A DNA stretch of 64,000 nt from Bacteroidota bacterium (GCA_025963715.1 JAOQAG010000016.1:1-64000), one strand, 5' to 3'; positions 39,336 to 47,985 are shown, counted from the stretch's first letter. Made by a program: numbers and translations. The notes: generated from the sequence alone by a model not told the origin.

Positions 39336-40025
39336 TTAAATATTTCCCTGCAATGCTTTTGCATGTGCAATGTATTTATCCATTTCTTTTCCTTCCATTG
39401 TTTCGGAAAATTCGTTTTTAATGCGCTCGTATAATTTCACTGCATCTGCATAATTTCCTTTATCTTCATTTGCCATTGCTGCTTTTTTCAGATAAATAGG
39501 AGTAGTAAACTGGTTGTTGGTTTGATCAGCCGCTTTTAAATAATACGTGATCGCTTCATCCGTTTTTCCCAATTCCATGTTTGCATCGCCGATACAGCCT
39601 GTTGCAACCGGTCCAACAATCTGGTCTTTCCCGTTAAACGCCTGTAAATGTGTGATCGCATCTTCATATTGCCCTTTTCTCAAATAACAAACACCAAGGT
39701 AATATTCCGCTAAATTCCCGGAAGGAGTAATGCTGTAATCATCCACAATCTGTGAAAAACCGGCAATGTCGCCGCCATCACCATTGATCGCTTTGTCAAG
39801 AGAGTCTTTCTCAAAATATTGTTCTGCTTTGAACATTTTTGATTTCGCCTCTGTTTCCTGCCCCGCTACATACCAATATTTATAGGCGAAATAACCACCT
39901 ACCAGTATCACAATGGCACTTGCAATGATTGCTAAACTTTTTTTGTTGTTCTCAAGAAAAAGTTCTGTTTTACTAAATGCTTGTTCAACATCTACTATTG
40001 GTTGATCTTTCGTTTCTTTTGCCAT
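39336..40025 (-). CDS. Membrane-anchored TPR protein (YfgM-like)
   Basis: Start at ATG 40025 (MAKETKDQPIVDVEQAF), giving 229 residues. A short cytoplasmic N-terminus precedes one transmembrane helix (about 31-50, LAIIASAIVILVGGYFAYKY) and four or so TPR motifs, such as NLAEYYLGVCYLRKGQYEDA and GPVATGCIGDANMELGKTDE. The layout is like YfgM/ancillary SecYEG proteins and BamD-like TPRs, i.e. periplasmic protein binding, but the identity of the partner is not evident. It is divergent from recF, sharing the A/T-rich region 40026-40147. It ends at the terminator at 39276-39315. Confidence 0.85.
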   Translation of the reverse strand: MAKETKDQPIVDVEQAFSKTELFLENNKKSLAIIASAIVILVGGYFAYKYWYVAGQETEAKSKMFKAEQYFEKDSLDKAINGDGGDIAGFSQIVDDYSITPSGNLAEYYLGVCYLRKGQYEDAITHLQAFNGKDQIVGPVATGCIGDANMELGKTDEAITYYLKAADQTNNQFTTPIYLKKAAMANEDKGNYADAVKLYERIKNEFSETMEGKEMDKYIAHAKALQGNI

Positions 40026-40147
40026 AATGCTTTTTAAATTCTTGTTTCGGATTGCAAAAATAAGTTTTTTTTGCAATATCCATAATTTAATATCTAAAAT
40101 ATGATCCAAACAGTCAATTTTTAGGTAATTTAGAGGCGAATAAAGCC

Positions 40148-41251
40148 ATGTATTTAAAGAAACTTTCCATACTCAATTTTAAGAATTATCCCGAGGCAGC
40201 ACTGGAATTCAGCGCCCATGTAAATTGCCTTACCGGTAATAACGGCGAAGGAAAAACCAATATTCTCGATGCCATTCATTACCTGTCGTTCTGCAAAAGT
40301 TTTTTTAACCCCGTAGATAGCCAGAATATCATGCACGATGCACCTTTTTTCCTGGTGCAGGGGCATTTTAACCTCAAGGGGGAAGACGAGGACATCTACT
40401 GCGGACAAAAACGCAACCAGAAAAAGCAATTCAAACGCAATAAAAAGGAATACCAGCGCCTGGCCGATCACATTGGCCTGTTTCCGCTCGTGATGATCTC
40501 ACCGGCCGATTCGGAGCTGATCACAGAAGGCAGCGAAAGCCGCCGGAAGTTTATCGACAGTGTGATCGCACAATTCGACCGCGAATACCTCGAAAACCTT
40601 ATCAGTTACAATAAGATCGTATCCCATCGCAATGCCGTTTTAAAACAGTTTGGCGACAGTGGTAAATTCGATATGGGTTCACTCGAGATCTGGGATGTGC
40701 AATTGATTGCTTTTGGCGAAAAAGTATATGAAAAACGCAAACGTTTTATCAATGATTTTATTGAGATCTTTCAGAAATATTATGAGCTGATCTCTGGCGG
40801 GCGGGAGCAGGTAGGGATCAATTACGTATCGCACCTCAATGAAAATAATTTTGCAGATGTACTGGCAAAAGCGCTTAACCGCGATAGAGCGATGGAATAT
40901 ACTACGGTGGGAATTCACAAAGATGATCTTGAATTTACGATCAATGGTTATCCGCTGAAAAAATATGCATCGCAGGGACAGCAGAAATCATTTTTACTGG
41001 CATTGAAGCTGGCGCAATTTGATTTTATCAAAAAGATAAAAAATATCACACCGGTTTTATTGCTGGATGATATTTATGATAAGCTCGACGACCTGCGTGT
41101 AAAACAATTGATGGAGCTGGTCAGCAGCGATAACTTCGGACAGATCTTCATTACCGATACGCATCCCGAACGCCTCGCCGAACTATTCAGCGTAACCAAT
41201 GCGGATTTTAAAAATTTCTTTATAGAAAACAATAACGTAAAGGAATTATAA
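40148..41251 (+). CDS. recF: DNA replication and repair protein RecF
   Basis: A 367-residue SMC-like ATPase that with RecOR loads RecA at single-stranded gaps. The Walker A motif is GNNGEGKT (30-37), the signature ASQGQQKSFLLALKLAQ lies near 275-292, and Walker B is PVLLLDDIYDKLD followed by the D-loop region. The N-terminal start MYLKKLSILNFKNY and full length match the family. RecF is followed 128 bases later by the DUF721 gene, a common pair in Bacteroidota, but here the spacer is filled by heptamer arrays. Confidence 0.96.
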   Translation: MYLKKLSILNFKNYPEAALEFSAHVNCLTGNNGEGKTNILDAIHYLSFCKSFFNPVDSQNIMHDAPFFLVQGHFNLKGEDEDIYCGQKRNQKKQFKRNKKEYQRLADHIGLFPLVMISPADSELITEGSESRRKFIDSVIAQFDREYLENLISYNKIVSHRNAVLKQFGDSGKFDMGSLEIWDVQLIAFGEKVYEKRKRFINDFIEIFQKYYELISGGREQVGINYVSHLNENNFADVLAKALNRDRAMEYTTVGIHKDDLEFTINGYPLKKYASQGQQKSFLLALKLAQFDFIKKIKNITPVLLLDDIYDKLDDLRVKQLMELVSSDNFGQIFITDTHPERLAELFSVTNADFKNFFIENNNVKEL

Positions 41252-41257
41252 ATTTTG

Positions 41258-41379
41258 AATTATAAATTATAAATTATAAATTATAAATGGCACACAGCAT
41301 TTTACACACAGTCTAACATCTAACATCTAACATCTAATATCTAATATCTAACATCCAATATCCAATATCCAACATCCAA
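41258..41379. repeat. Two heptanucleotide arrays back to back
   Basis: (ATAAATT)n runs from about 41258 to 41287. After CACACAGCATTTTACACACA comes (TAACATC/CAATATC)n from 41314 to 41379, nine units plus three bases, ending exactly at the TTG start of the DUF721 gene. The arrays are in the position of its promoter and ribosome-binding region. Confidence 0.9.
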
Positions 41380-41670
41380 TTGAGCCGCCACAACGAACAT
41401 AGCATCAAAGAAGCGATCGAGCAATTACTGAAAGCATACAAGCTTGACGACCGCCTGGCTGAACGCCGTTTGGTAAATGCCTGGGAGGAAGTGATGGGAA
41501 AAATGATCGCGAACCATACCAAAGATATTTTTGTAAAGCACAAACAATTATTCGTTACACTCGATTCGTCCGCTTTGCGCAACGAGCTGGCCATGGCAAA
41601 AACTAAAATTGTAAAAATGATGAACCAGGCTGCTGGCGCCGATGTGATCGAAGATGTGGTTTTGAAATAG
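41380..41670 (+). CDS. DUF721 (DciA-like) family protein, TTG start
   Basis: A 96-residue protein of the DUF721 family: SIKEAIEQLLKAYKLDDRLA, WEEVMGKMIANHTKDIFVKH and LRNELAMAKTKIVKMMN are the conserved segments. DciA, a member of this superfamily, loads the replicative helicase in many bacteria, so a role at replication is plausible, and the recF neighbour fits. The start is TTG at 41380: no ATG lies upstream in frame, and homologous proteins as I recall begin with MR/MS(K/R)xNExS, matching the LSRHNEHS read here. The start abuts a heptamer array with no recognisable ribosome site. Confidence 0.85.
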   Translation: MSRHNEHSIKEAIEQLLKAYKLDDRLAERRLVNAWEEVMGKMIANHTKDIFVKHKQLFVTLDSSALRNELAMAKTKIVKMMNQAAGADVIEDVVLK

Positions 41671-41808
41671 TCTTTAGTCCAAAGTTGTTAGTCGTTAGAC
41701 AGTCAAAATGGAATCACTGCAAAAGGTTTAAAATTTAGTCTTAGCAACACAGATTTCTAAATTTGTATTAAACACAGTTTTGTTCATTTCGTAAATTTTC
41801 GTTTTTCG

Positions 41809-41840
41809 TTGATTAACTCAGATTTGTACATTTACATTTG
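41809..41840 (+). promoter_or_regulatory. Promoter of the M28 peptidase gene
   Basis: TACATTTG (41833-41840) matches TAnnTTTG exactly; TTG at 41809-41811 is 21 bases upstream. The leader to ATG 41890 is about 45 bases and A/T-rich. The region 41671-41808 holds no gene, only a TTAGTC/GTTAGAC word near 41675-41700. Confidence 0.6.
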
Positions 41841-41889
41841 TATTTATTCGTAATTTGTAACACATTTATAATTCATCATTTTCGTATCA

Positions 41890-43263
41890 ATGAAACGTAT
41901 ATCCCTCTTTCTTTTTTCGATCGGCTTATTTAATATGCAGTTAAGCGCTCAAACCGACTCTGCCACATTCAAAAAAATATACAGCGAAGCATTGGCCAAT
42001 GGTAAAAGCTATTCCAATCTCGATTACCTCGTGAACAAGATCGGCGGACGATTGAGCGGATCGCCGCAAGCGCAACAAGCGGTAGACTGGGCGTTCAAAG
42101 CCATGAAAGAAGCCGGTGCCGATACCGTATACCTGCAGGAATGCATGGTGCCGCATTGGGTGCGTGGTGAAAAAGAATCGGCGAAAGTGATCACCTCCAA
42201 TTCAAAAGGGATCAAAGAAGTACCAATCGCTGCATTGGGTGGCTCTATCGGAACGCCAGCCAACGGCATCACGGCAAACGTTATTGAAGTAATGGGAATT
42301 GCAGGATTGAAAAAATTAAAAAAAGAAGAAGTTCAGGGCAAGATCGTTTTTTTTAACGAACCGATGGATCCAACCATGATCGAAACATTTCATGCCTACG
42401 GAAAAGCGGTGGAGCAGCGCTGGGCGGGTGCTTCGGCTGCTGCCGAACTGGGTGCAGTTGGAGTGGTGGTGCGTTCCTGCTCGCTGGTGCAGGACGATAA
42501 TCCGCATACCGGTTCCATGGGCTATAAAGATTCCACTAATAAAATTCCGGCTTGCTGCATCAGTACCAACGGCGCTAACTGGCTGAGCAATTATTTGAAA
42601 ACGGATAAAGATCTGAAATTTTATTTCAAAATGAGCTGCCAGACCTTGCCCGATGAAAAATCATACAATGTAGTGGGCGAGCTTCGCGGAAGCGAAAACC
42701 CAAATGAATATATTGTGGTGGGTGGACATCTTGATTCCTGGGATACCGGTAAAGGTGCGCAGGACGACGGGGCAGGCGTAGTGCAAAGCATCGAAGTGAT
42801 CCGGATCTTTAAAGCATTGGGACTGAAACCGAAAAGAACCATCCGCGCTGTCGCATTTATGAACGAGGAAAACGGCGGCCGTGGCGGAAAAAAATATGCA
42901 GAGCTTGCTAAATTAAAAAACGAAAAACACATTGCCGCCATCGAGTCGGATGCCGGAGGTTTTACCCCGCGTGGTTTTAGCAGCGATGTAACACCGGCTG
43001 TAAAAGCAAAATTAAAAAGCTGGAGACCTTTATTTGAGCCTTATGGCGTGTATAATTTTAGCGAAGACGGAAGCGGTTCCGACATTGGCCCGATGAAAGA
43101 ACAAAATGTACCATGCATGGAATTAATACCCGATTCGCAGCGCTATTTTGATTATCACCATACGCAGATAGATACATTTGATGCCGTGAACAAACGCGAA
43201 CTCGAATTGGGCGATGCTTCGATGGCTGCACTGGTGTGGATGATCAGCCAGTACGGATTGTAA
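41890..43263 (+). CDS. M28 family zinc peptidase with PA domain, secreted
   Basis: A 457-residue exported metallopeptidase, probably a carboxy- or aminopeptidase. Signal peptide MKRISLFLFSIGLFNMQLSA, then a PA-type insert (about 110-240) and the M28 catalytic domain. Zinc ligands and catalytic residues are visible in order: HLDSWDTGKGAQDDGAG (His and Asp), MNEENGGRGG (catalytic Glu and zinc Glu), ESDAGG (Asp) and DYHHTQIDTFD (His). All are intact, so the enzyme should be active in the periplasm or outside. Its own promoter is at 41809-41840. No T9SS domain is present. Confidence 0.92.
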   Translation: MKRISLFLFSIGLFNMQLSAQTDSATFKKIYSEALANGKSYSNLDYLVNKIGGRLSGSPQAQQAVDWAFKAMKEAGADTVYLQECMVPHWVRGEKESAKVITSNSKGIKEVPIAALGGSIGTPANGITANVIEVMGIAGLKKLKKEEVQGKIVFFNEPMDPTMIETFHAYGKAVEQRWAGASAAAELGAVGVVVRSCSLVQDDNPHTGSMGYKDSTNKIPACCISTNGANWLSNYLKTDKDLKFYFKMSCQTLPDEKSYNVVGELRGSENPNEYIVVGGHLDSWDTGKGAQDDGAGVVQSIEVIRIFKALGLKPKRTIRAVAFMNEENGGRGGKKYAELAKLKNEKHIAAIESDAGGFTPRGFSSDVTPAVKAKLKSWRPLFEPYGVYNFSEDGSGSDIGPMKEQNVPCMELIPDSQRYFDYHHTQIDTFDAVNKRELELGDASMAALVWMISQYGL

Positions 43264-43314
43264 AAACAACTATTTATGAGCAGTGTTCTCACAAAGTAAA
43301 TACACAACATCTGC

Positions 43315-43358
43315 GTACAGCAAACTTTGAATTTTGAACTTTAAACTTTGAACTGATT
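43315..43358. repeat. Heptamer (AACTTTR) array before the thioredoxin gene
   Basis: GCAAACTTTGAATTTTGAAC followed by TTTAAACTTTGAACTG has the same AGTTYAA period-7 word, in mirror orientation, as 10915-10946 and 45092-45118. It ends within 12 bases of the next start codon. Confidence 0.8.
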
Positions 43359-43364
43359 TTAAAA

Positions 43365-43850
43365 ATGATCTTAAAAAAATTATTGACCGTTCTTTTTGTA
43401 CTTGCCGTACTCGTTATTGCCGGTTGGTTTTACAAAGCCTATCGCACGGTGCCTGCATTACCTGCGTATGAAAATAATTTAACGGACGAGCAGGGGCAAC
43501 CCGTAAAGATCGCTGATTTTAAAGGGCAATATGTTCTCATCAGTTATTTTCAAACATGGTGCGGCACCTGCATTCACGAGCTGCCAGGCATCAGCGAATT
43601 GCAAAAGATCGTGGGAAAAGATAAATTAAAAGTATTGCTGGTGAGTGATGAAGGAATGGAAAAGATCGCACATTTTAAAGAACGTTATAACAATACACTC
43701 GATTATTATCAATCCGATAAACCACTCAAAGACATGAGCATTCGCGTGTTCCCGACCACTTATCTATTGAATAAAAACGGAGAAGTAATCTTCAGCAAGC
43801 TGGAAGCTTACGATTGGAATTCACCGGAAATAGTGAATATGATTAAGTAG
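43365..43850 (+). CDS. TlpA-like membrane-anchored thioredoxin
   Basis: A 161-residue thiol-disulfide oxidoreductase. One N-terminal hydrophobic helix (about 5-22) anchors or exports it, and a thioredoxin fold follows. The redox site is WCGTC with Cys66 and Cys69, and the cis-proline loop is in RVFPTTYLLN. TlpA/ResA proteins reduce apocytochromes or other periplasmic disulfides; which one applies is not evident, since no cytochrome genes are near. The gene is 101 bases after the M28 gene, but a heptamer array lies between, so co-transcription is uncertain. Confidence 0.88.
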   Translation: MILKKLLTVLFVLAVLVIAGWFYKAYRTVPALPAYENNLTDEQGQPVKIADFKGQYVLISYFQTWCGTCIHELPGISELQKIVGKDKLKVLLVSDEGMEKIAHFKERYNNTLDYYQSDKPLKDMSIRVFPTTYLLNKNGEVIFSKLEAYDWNSPEIVNMIK

Positions 43851-43889
43851 AAATATTTGCTTCATGTCTTTCAGAATACTCTACTGCCT

Positions 43890-44130
43890 AATAAGCAAAA
43901 ATAATAGACTACTCATTCTGCCGACTCTTTCTGTCTTGTCCGGCAATAGCGGGAATGAGCGCCGACGAATGACACTGAGAAAGATTATCATTTTGCATTT
44001 ATCAGATCAGTGCTGAGAACCAATTGGCGTTCATTAGCCGCGGTTCTTCTGAGCGACAGCGGAAGAAGAAATTGCATTACAAGACGGAAAAGGTTTTTGC
44101 CACTTTTTGCCTTCAAAAAGTGGAAGTATG
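43890..44130 (-). repeat. Distant inverted copy of the ~450-bp element
   Basis: Read on the minus strand, this stretch matches the 3' half of the units at 60-61.3 kb: ACTTTTTG..CAAAAAGT hairpin, CTTGTAATGCAATTTCTTCT, CGCTCAGAAGAACCGCGGCT, CAGCACTGATCTGATAA, CATTCGTC..GGCG and TCCCGCTATTGC. It is more diverged than the tandem copies are from one another and lacks the 5' GCGCCACAGGCGATC module. Confidence 0.85.
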
Positions 44131-44166
44131 CAATTGCAACGCGATGTATAATTCCGTGATATACAA

Positions 44167-44200
44167 AAGAAAAAAGAGCTTATGCAAGCTCTTTTTTCTT
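44167..44200. terminator. Bidirectional terminator overlapping the hbd-like stop codon
   Basis: Perfect 14-base arms AAGAAAAAAGAGCT and AGCTCTTTTTTCTT with a 6-base loop. The stop codon of the minus-strand dehydrogenase gene (44180-44182) sits at the left arm-loop boundary, and the last codons (Lys-Lys-Glu-Leu) are in the stem. Confidence 0.85.
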
Positions 44201-45082
44201 AAAACCATCCGCTACTACCAGCTCTTTCGAGCCCGGTGTATACACATAAAATCCTTGTCCGGATTTAGCACCTAAATGTCCTGCAGTTACCATGTTTACC
44301 AATAACGGGCAAGGAGCGTATTTCGGATTTCCATAGCCATCCTGCAATACTCTTAAAATAGAAAGACAAACATCCAAACCAATAAAATCAGCTAATTGCA
44401 ATGGACCCATCGGGTGCGCCATTCCAAGCTTCATTACGGTATCAATTTCTTCCACACCGGCAGTTCCTTCATGCAAAGTAATGATCGCTTCGTTGATCAT
44501 CGGCATTAAAATTTTATTCGCAACAAATCCCGGATAGTCATTTACTTCCACCGGGATTTTTCCTAATTTTTTTGATGTTTCCATGATCAGGTTTGTTACC
44601 GCATCCGAAGTGGAATAACCGCGGATCACCTCCACTAATTTCATAACCGGAACAGGATTCATGAAGTGCATTCCGATCACTTTGTCCGCACGTTTTGTTA
44701 CCGCTCCGATTTTTGTGATCGAGATCGAAGAAGTATTGCTTGCTAAAATGGTATTTGCATTGCAAATTTTATCCAGCTCGCGGAAAATATTCAATTTGAT
44801 CTCTACATTTTCAGTTGCTGCTTCTACCACCAGATCAGCATTCTTCACGCCATCAGCCATTACCGTGTACGTAGTAATGTTTTTTAGTGTAGCTGCTTTG
44901 TCCGCTTCCGTGATCGTTCCTTTTGCCACGATCCTGTCCAGGTTTTTAGCGATCGTTGCCAATGCTTTATCCAATGCTGGTTGCGAAATATCGATCAATG
45001 ATACCGCGTATCCGCATTGTGCAAATGCGTGAGCAATTCCGTTGCCCATTGTTCCCGATCCTATTACTGATATGTTTTTCAT
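44180..45082 (-). CDS. 3-hydroxyacyl-CoA (3-hydroxybutyryl-CoA) dehydrogenase
   Basis: A 300-residue NAD(P)-dependent enzyme that interconverts 3-hydroxyacyl-CoA and 3-oxoacyl-CoA, as in beta-oxidation or butyryl-CoA metabolism. The Rossmann motif GSGTMGNGIAHAFAQ is at the start. Ser and His of the active site lie in NTSSISITKIG and MHFMNPVPVMKLVEVI, and NDYPGFVANKILMPMINEA marks the C-terminal helical domain. Full length, with all expected residues. Its leader consists of a heptamer array that ends nine bases before the ATG. The closest named enzymes are Hbd and PaaH; I cannot separate them here. Confidence 0.92.
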   Translation of the reverse strand: MKNISVIGSGTMGNGIAHAFAQCGYAVSLIDISQPALDKALATIAKNLDRIVAKGTITEADKAATLKNITTYTVMADGVKNADLVVEAATENVEIKLNIFRELDKICNANTILASNTSSISITKIGAVTKRADKVIGMHFMNPVPVMKLVEVIRGYSTSDAVTNLIMETSKKLGKIPVEVNDYPGFVANKILMPMINEAIITLHEGTAGVEEIDTVMKLGMAHPMGPLQLADFIGLDVCLSILRVLQDGYGNPKYAPCPLLVNMVTAGHLGAKSGQGFYVYTPGSKELVVADGFKKKELA

Positions 45083-45091
45083 GTTTTTTTT

Positions 45092-45622
45092 AGTTCAAAG
45101 TTTAAAGTTCAAAAGTTTAAAGTTGAGTAACCTGTTAAAAAAATTTGGCTACCAATTATGATGCTAAAAATAGAGAAAATTATTTATCCTGAAAGCGGAA
45201 TTTAATAACAAACAATATCATTCTTTCGAAGTTGTCATCCCGTGCTTGACACGGGATCTCATGAATATTGCAGGATACGCGTAAAATAACCTTATTCTTT
45301 TGCCACAGATTTACAGATTAAAAAAAATAAAGCATTGCACGGATTAGCAAAATCGCTTTGCGATTTTTATCTGTGTCATTTAATTCAAATTAAAAAATCT
45401 GTGAATCTGTGGCGAAGAGATTCCACATGGTTTTTAATTTTAAAAAAATGTTGATTATAGTTCTAATTAACAGATCCCGGATCAGGCCAGGGATGACAGT
45501 CTAAGCCAGGGAATTGATTTCTTTAGAAAACGCAGCAAACATTCGGCAAACTTCCGCACTGGAACTTCCGACCTCCGCCTTAGTAACCAACCCAGTACGT
45601 CAAAACTTTAAACTTTGAACTT
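45092..45622. repeat. Concentric nested inverted repeats of four families
   Basis: Outermost: AGTTCAAAGTTTAAAGTTC (45092) opposite AACTTTAAACTTTGAACTT (45603). Next: GTCATCCCGTGCTTGACACG (45235) opposite ATCCCGGATCAGG..GGATGACAG (45473-45499). Next: GCCACAGATTTACAGATT (45311) opposite AATCTGTGAATCTGTGGC (45397). Centre: hairpin AAAATCGCTTTGCGATTTT (about 45348-45368). A CGGAAGTTCC word (45545-45590) lies between layers. No gene is seen in these 540 bases. Confidence 0.85.
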
Positions 45623-45624
45623 AT

Positions 45625-47046
45625 TTATTTTCCTCTTCCCTGCACCACAATCAGCGCTGTATAAATAAGGATCTTCAGATCGATCCCCAGCGACATGTTC
45701 TCAATGTAAATGATGTCGTATTTCAAGCGCGCGATCATTTCATCCACATTTTCGGCATAGCCGTATTTCACCTGTCCCCAGGAAGTAATGCCCGGGCGTA
45801 CCTTATGTAAATGTTTGTAATGCGGTGCTTTTTGTACGATCTGGTCGATGAAGAACTGGCGTTCCGGGCGTGGGCCCACAATCGACATTTCGCCGATCAG
45901 TACATTGTAAAATTGCGGAATTTCATCCAGCCTTACTTTCCGTAAAAAACGCCCCAGCGGCGTAATGCGCGGATCGTGTTTGCTGGATAATGCAGGGCCC
46001 ATTTTTTCTGCATCGGTATACATCGAACGGAATTTATGGATCATAAAAGGTTTGCCATGCCAGCCAATACGCTCGTGACTGTAGAATATCGGGCCTTTCG
46101 AATTTAATTTTACGGCAATTGCCACAATAATATACACCCAGCTAAAAAGCGTCAGTACAAAAATCGACACACAAATATCAAAAATGCGTTTCAGCGATTG
46201 TTCCCACGCAGGCATGATCTCGCGCGAAATCTCGATCAATGCAGCGCCGAAGATCGAGGTCATTTTTACAGAGCCTGATAAAATATCATACATGTCCGGG
46301 ATCACTTTAATGATCAGCTTTCCGTTGTCCAGCTCATTTACAATTTTCCCGATATTATCGTGTTCAAACGATTCAATTGCAATGATCACCTCTTCAATAT
46401 CATGCTGATCGATCAGTTTTTTCAAATCGTTCAGCTCACCTAAGTGAGGAATATTTTTGATCAGCTCCTGCGAATACCCATTTTTATTATCCACATGCAC
46501 AAAACCAATGAACCGGTTACCCGATGATTTTACCTGGCTTTGCATTTCCGTATACAGGTTCAGCGCATTTTTATTGCTTCCTACCAGCAGCGTATTAAAA
46601 CCCATGATCCGGTTGTGGATGCGGTAATTGGTAATGCTCGATAAAATAAAACGCAAGGTGGCGGTAAATCCGAAGTGCAGGAAAAACAGCGTTAAAATGC
46701 TCTGGTAATAATTTTTGTAAGATTGGATCTGGTCGTCCAGCAGTAAAATAAAAAACAGGATGATCACACCGATCACCGAGATCAATAACGTTTGTCCTAC
46801 TTCGCGCAAGCGCGATTTGCGGTAAATATTTTTATAAGTACCTGTTAAAATGTAGAGAAAAAGCCAGAAAACGGAAATAATGAGTAAGCCGCGGTAAAAA
46901 TGACTATCGAAAATAACGGGAACCGACTTTCCGTATTTTTCAGATTCGATGTACAATTTACGGAAACTGTAAAACAGCGTCCACGCTATCGTAGCGGAGA
47001 AAACATCAGCAAAAATATATTTTAAAACCTGTAGCTTTTTATTCAT
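45625..47046 (-). CDS. Undecaprenyl-phosphate sugar-1-phosphate transferase (WbaP/PglC-like)
   Basis: A 473-residue polyprenyl glycosylphosphotransferase that places the first sugar phosphate on undecaprenyl phosphate for exopolysaccharide or O-antigen synthesis. Four N-terminal transmembrane helices, a CoA-binding-like cytoplasmic domain (NTLLVGSNKNALNLYTEM), another membrane hairpin and the C-terminal bacterial transferase domain with HKFRSMYTDAE, KVRLDEIPQFYNVLIGEMS, IVGPRPE and VRPGITSWGQV. All key residues are intact. It is the last gene of a three-gene minus-strand operon, 23 bases after the lipoprotein gene. Other glycosyltransferases of the pathway are not in the window. Confidence 0.92.
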   Translation of the reverse strand: MNKKLQVLKYIFADVFSATIAWTLFYSFRKLYIESEKYGKSVPVIFDSHFYRGLLIISVFWLFLYILTGTYKNIYRKSRLREVGQTLLISVIGVIILFFILLLDDQIQSYKNYYQSILTLFFLHFGFTATLRFILSSITNYRIHNRIMGFNTLLVGSNKNALNLYTEMQSQVKSSGNRFIGFVHVDNKNGYSQELIKNIPHLGELNDLKKLIDQHDIEEVIIAIESFEHDNIGKIVNELDNGKLIIKVIPDMYDILSGSVKMTSIFGAALIEISREIMPAWEQSLKRIFDICVSIFVLTLFSWVYIIVAIAVKLNSKGPIFYSHERIGWHGKPFMIHKFRSMYTDAEKMGPALSSKHDPRITPLGRFLRKVRLDEIPQFYNVLIGEMSIVGPRPERQFFIDQIVQKAPHYKHLHKVRPGITSWGQVKYGYAENVDEMIARLKYDIIYIENMSLGIDLKILIYTALIVVQGRGK

Positions 47047-47069
47047 ACAAACGTCGTTCTATACGATCC

Positions 47070-47972
47070 CTACTGAAAATGTACGAGTTTTATATTGTCA
47101 ACTGCAAAATAAGGATTGGGGACATTATCCGTGTTGAGCATCCCCAGGAACATGTTATAATAAAGGGGATTGCTGGCTTCACTGATTTGGGGTGTTACAT
47201 AAATATACACTTTGTTCCACTGGTCGGCGGTGGAGTGCAGGTTAATGATCGAGATTTTTACGCTGGTTGCGGCACTGTATGCAAATAAGCCAACCGTAAA
47301 CGGATAATTACACTTGTAATTCATTTCCAAAAAAACCGGCGATGTTCCTCCCGGAAGGTAAAGGGTGGGTGGAAATTTATTGATCACTTCGCAGTAAGTA
47401 TGATCTGAATTATTCAGCAAAGCTATGCCGCTGCCATTTCCTTCAAAAACATTGCCTGGGTCTGTTGATCTTAGGACCTGGTGAATCACTGTATTTACAC
47501 CCGGTGTAGGACTTGTATCCGTGGTAATACCGCCTTCAAAATCATCTTTCCACATACTGCTTGCATCCCAGTTAATGTTGGAAACATAGGTCACCATCGG
47601 GCTCATCGTAGTTACCACGCCTTTTGTAAGGCTGATGGTTGTGTTATAGCTATTATAAAAAGGGTAGGGCGCCCGCGTTGCTGCAATCCCGTTCACTTTA
47701 ATCCCCGGTTTGATCACAAAATTGTGCATGCCGTTATCCGCGATCACCGGGAAAGTCACCGGCAATTCAAAGCAGCCCACCAGGTTACCGTCCATGTACA
47801 CCCAGGCATCAGTAATTTTGCTGGAATTGCTGCCTTCCAGGCTTGGATTGGTGGTAAGTCCGATCTTTTCAATGTGTATATATGCAGGGATAGGCTCTGC
47901 CGGGTTAATGAGGTTACATGCAGAAGCAAGCAATACAATCCCGGCAATCAAAAAAATGTAAATGTGTTTCAT
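47070..47972 (-). CDS. Lipoprotein, beta-rich, of the sugar-transferase operon
   Basis: I start at ATG 47972 (MKHIYIFLIAGIVLLASACN), giving 300 residues with the lipobox LASAC. The mature part is Thr/Asn/Pro-rich and beta-sheet-like: PAYIHIEKIGLTTNPSLEGS resembles a start of a domain with DAWVYMDGNLVGCFELP and a TR..YPFYNSY segment. A C-terminal carbohydrate-binding-like sandwich could start at SSMWKDDFEGG. It is 13 bases after the Gfo/Idh gene and 23 before the glycosyltransferase, so it probably acts in the same glycan pathway at the outer membrane, as inferred from position. No named family was recognised. Confidence 0.7.
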   Translation of the reverse strand: MKHIYIFLIAGIVLLASACNLINPAEPIPAYIHIEKIGLTTNPSLEGSNSSKITDAWVYMDGNLVGCFELPVTFPVIADNGMHNFVIKPGIKVNGIAATRAPYPFYNSYNTTISLTKGVVTTMSPMVTYVSNINWDASSMWKDDFEGGITTDTSPTPGVNTVIHQVLRSTDPGNVFEGNGSGIALLNNSDHTYCEVINKFPPTLYLPGGTSPVFLEMNYKCNYPFTVGLFAYSAATSVKISIINLHSTADQWNKVYIYVTPQISEASNPLYYNMFLGMLNTDNVPNPYFAVDNIKLVHFQ

Positions 47973-47985
47973 TGTAGCGTTTTGT

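Noticed and set aside
41314-41379. CRISPR array
   Set aside because: Units are 7 bases with no spacers and no cas genes; it is a heptamer microsatellite.
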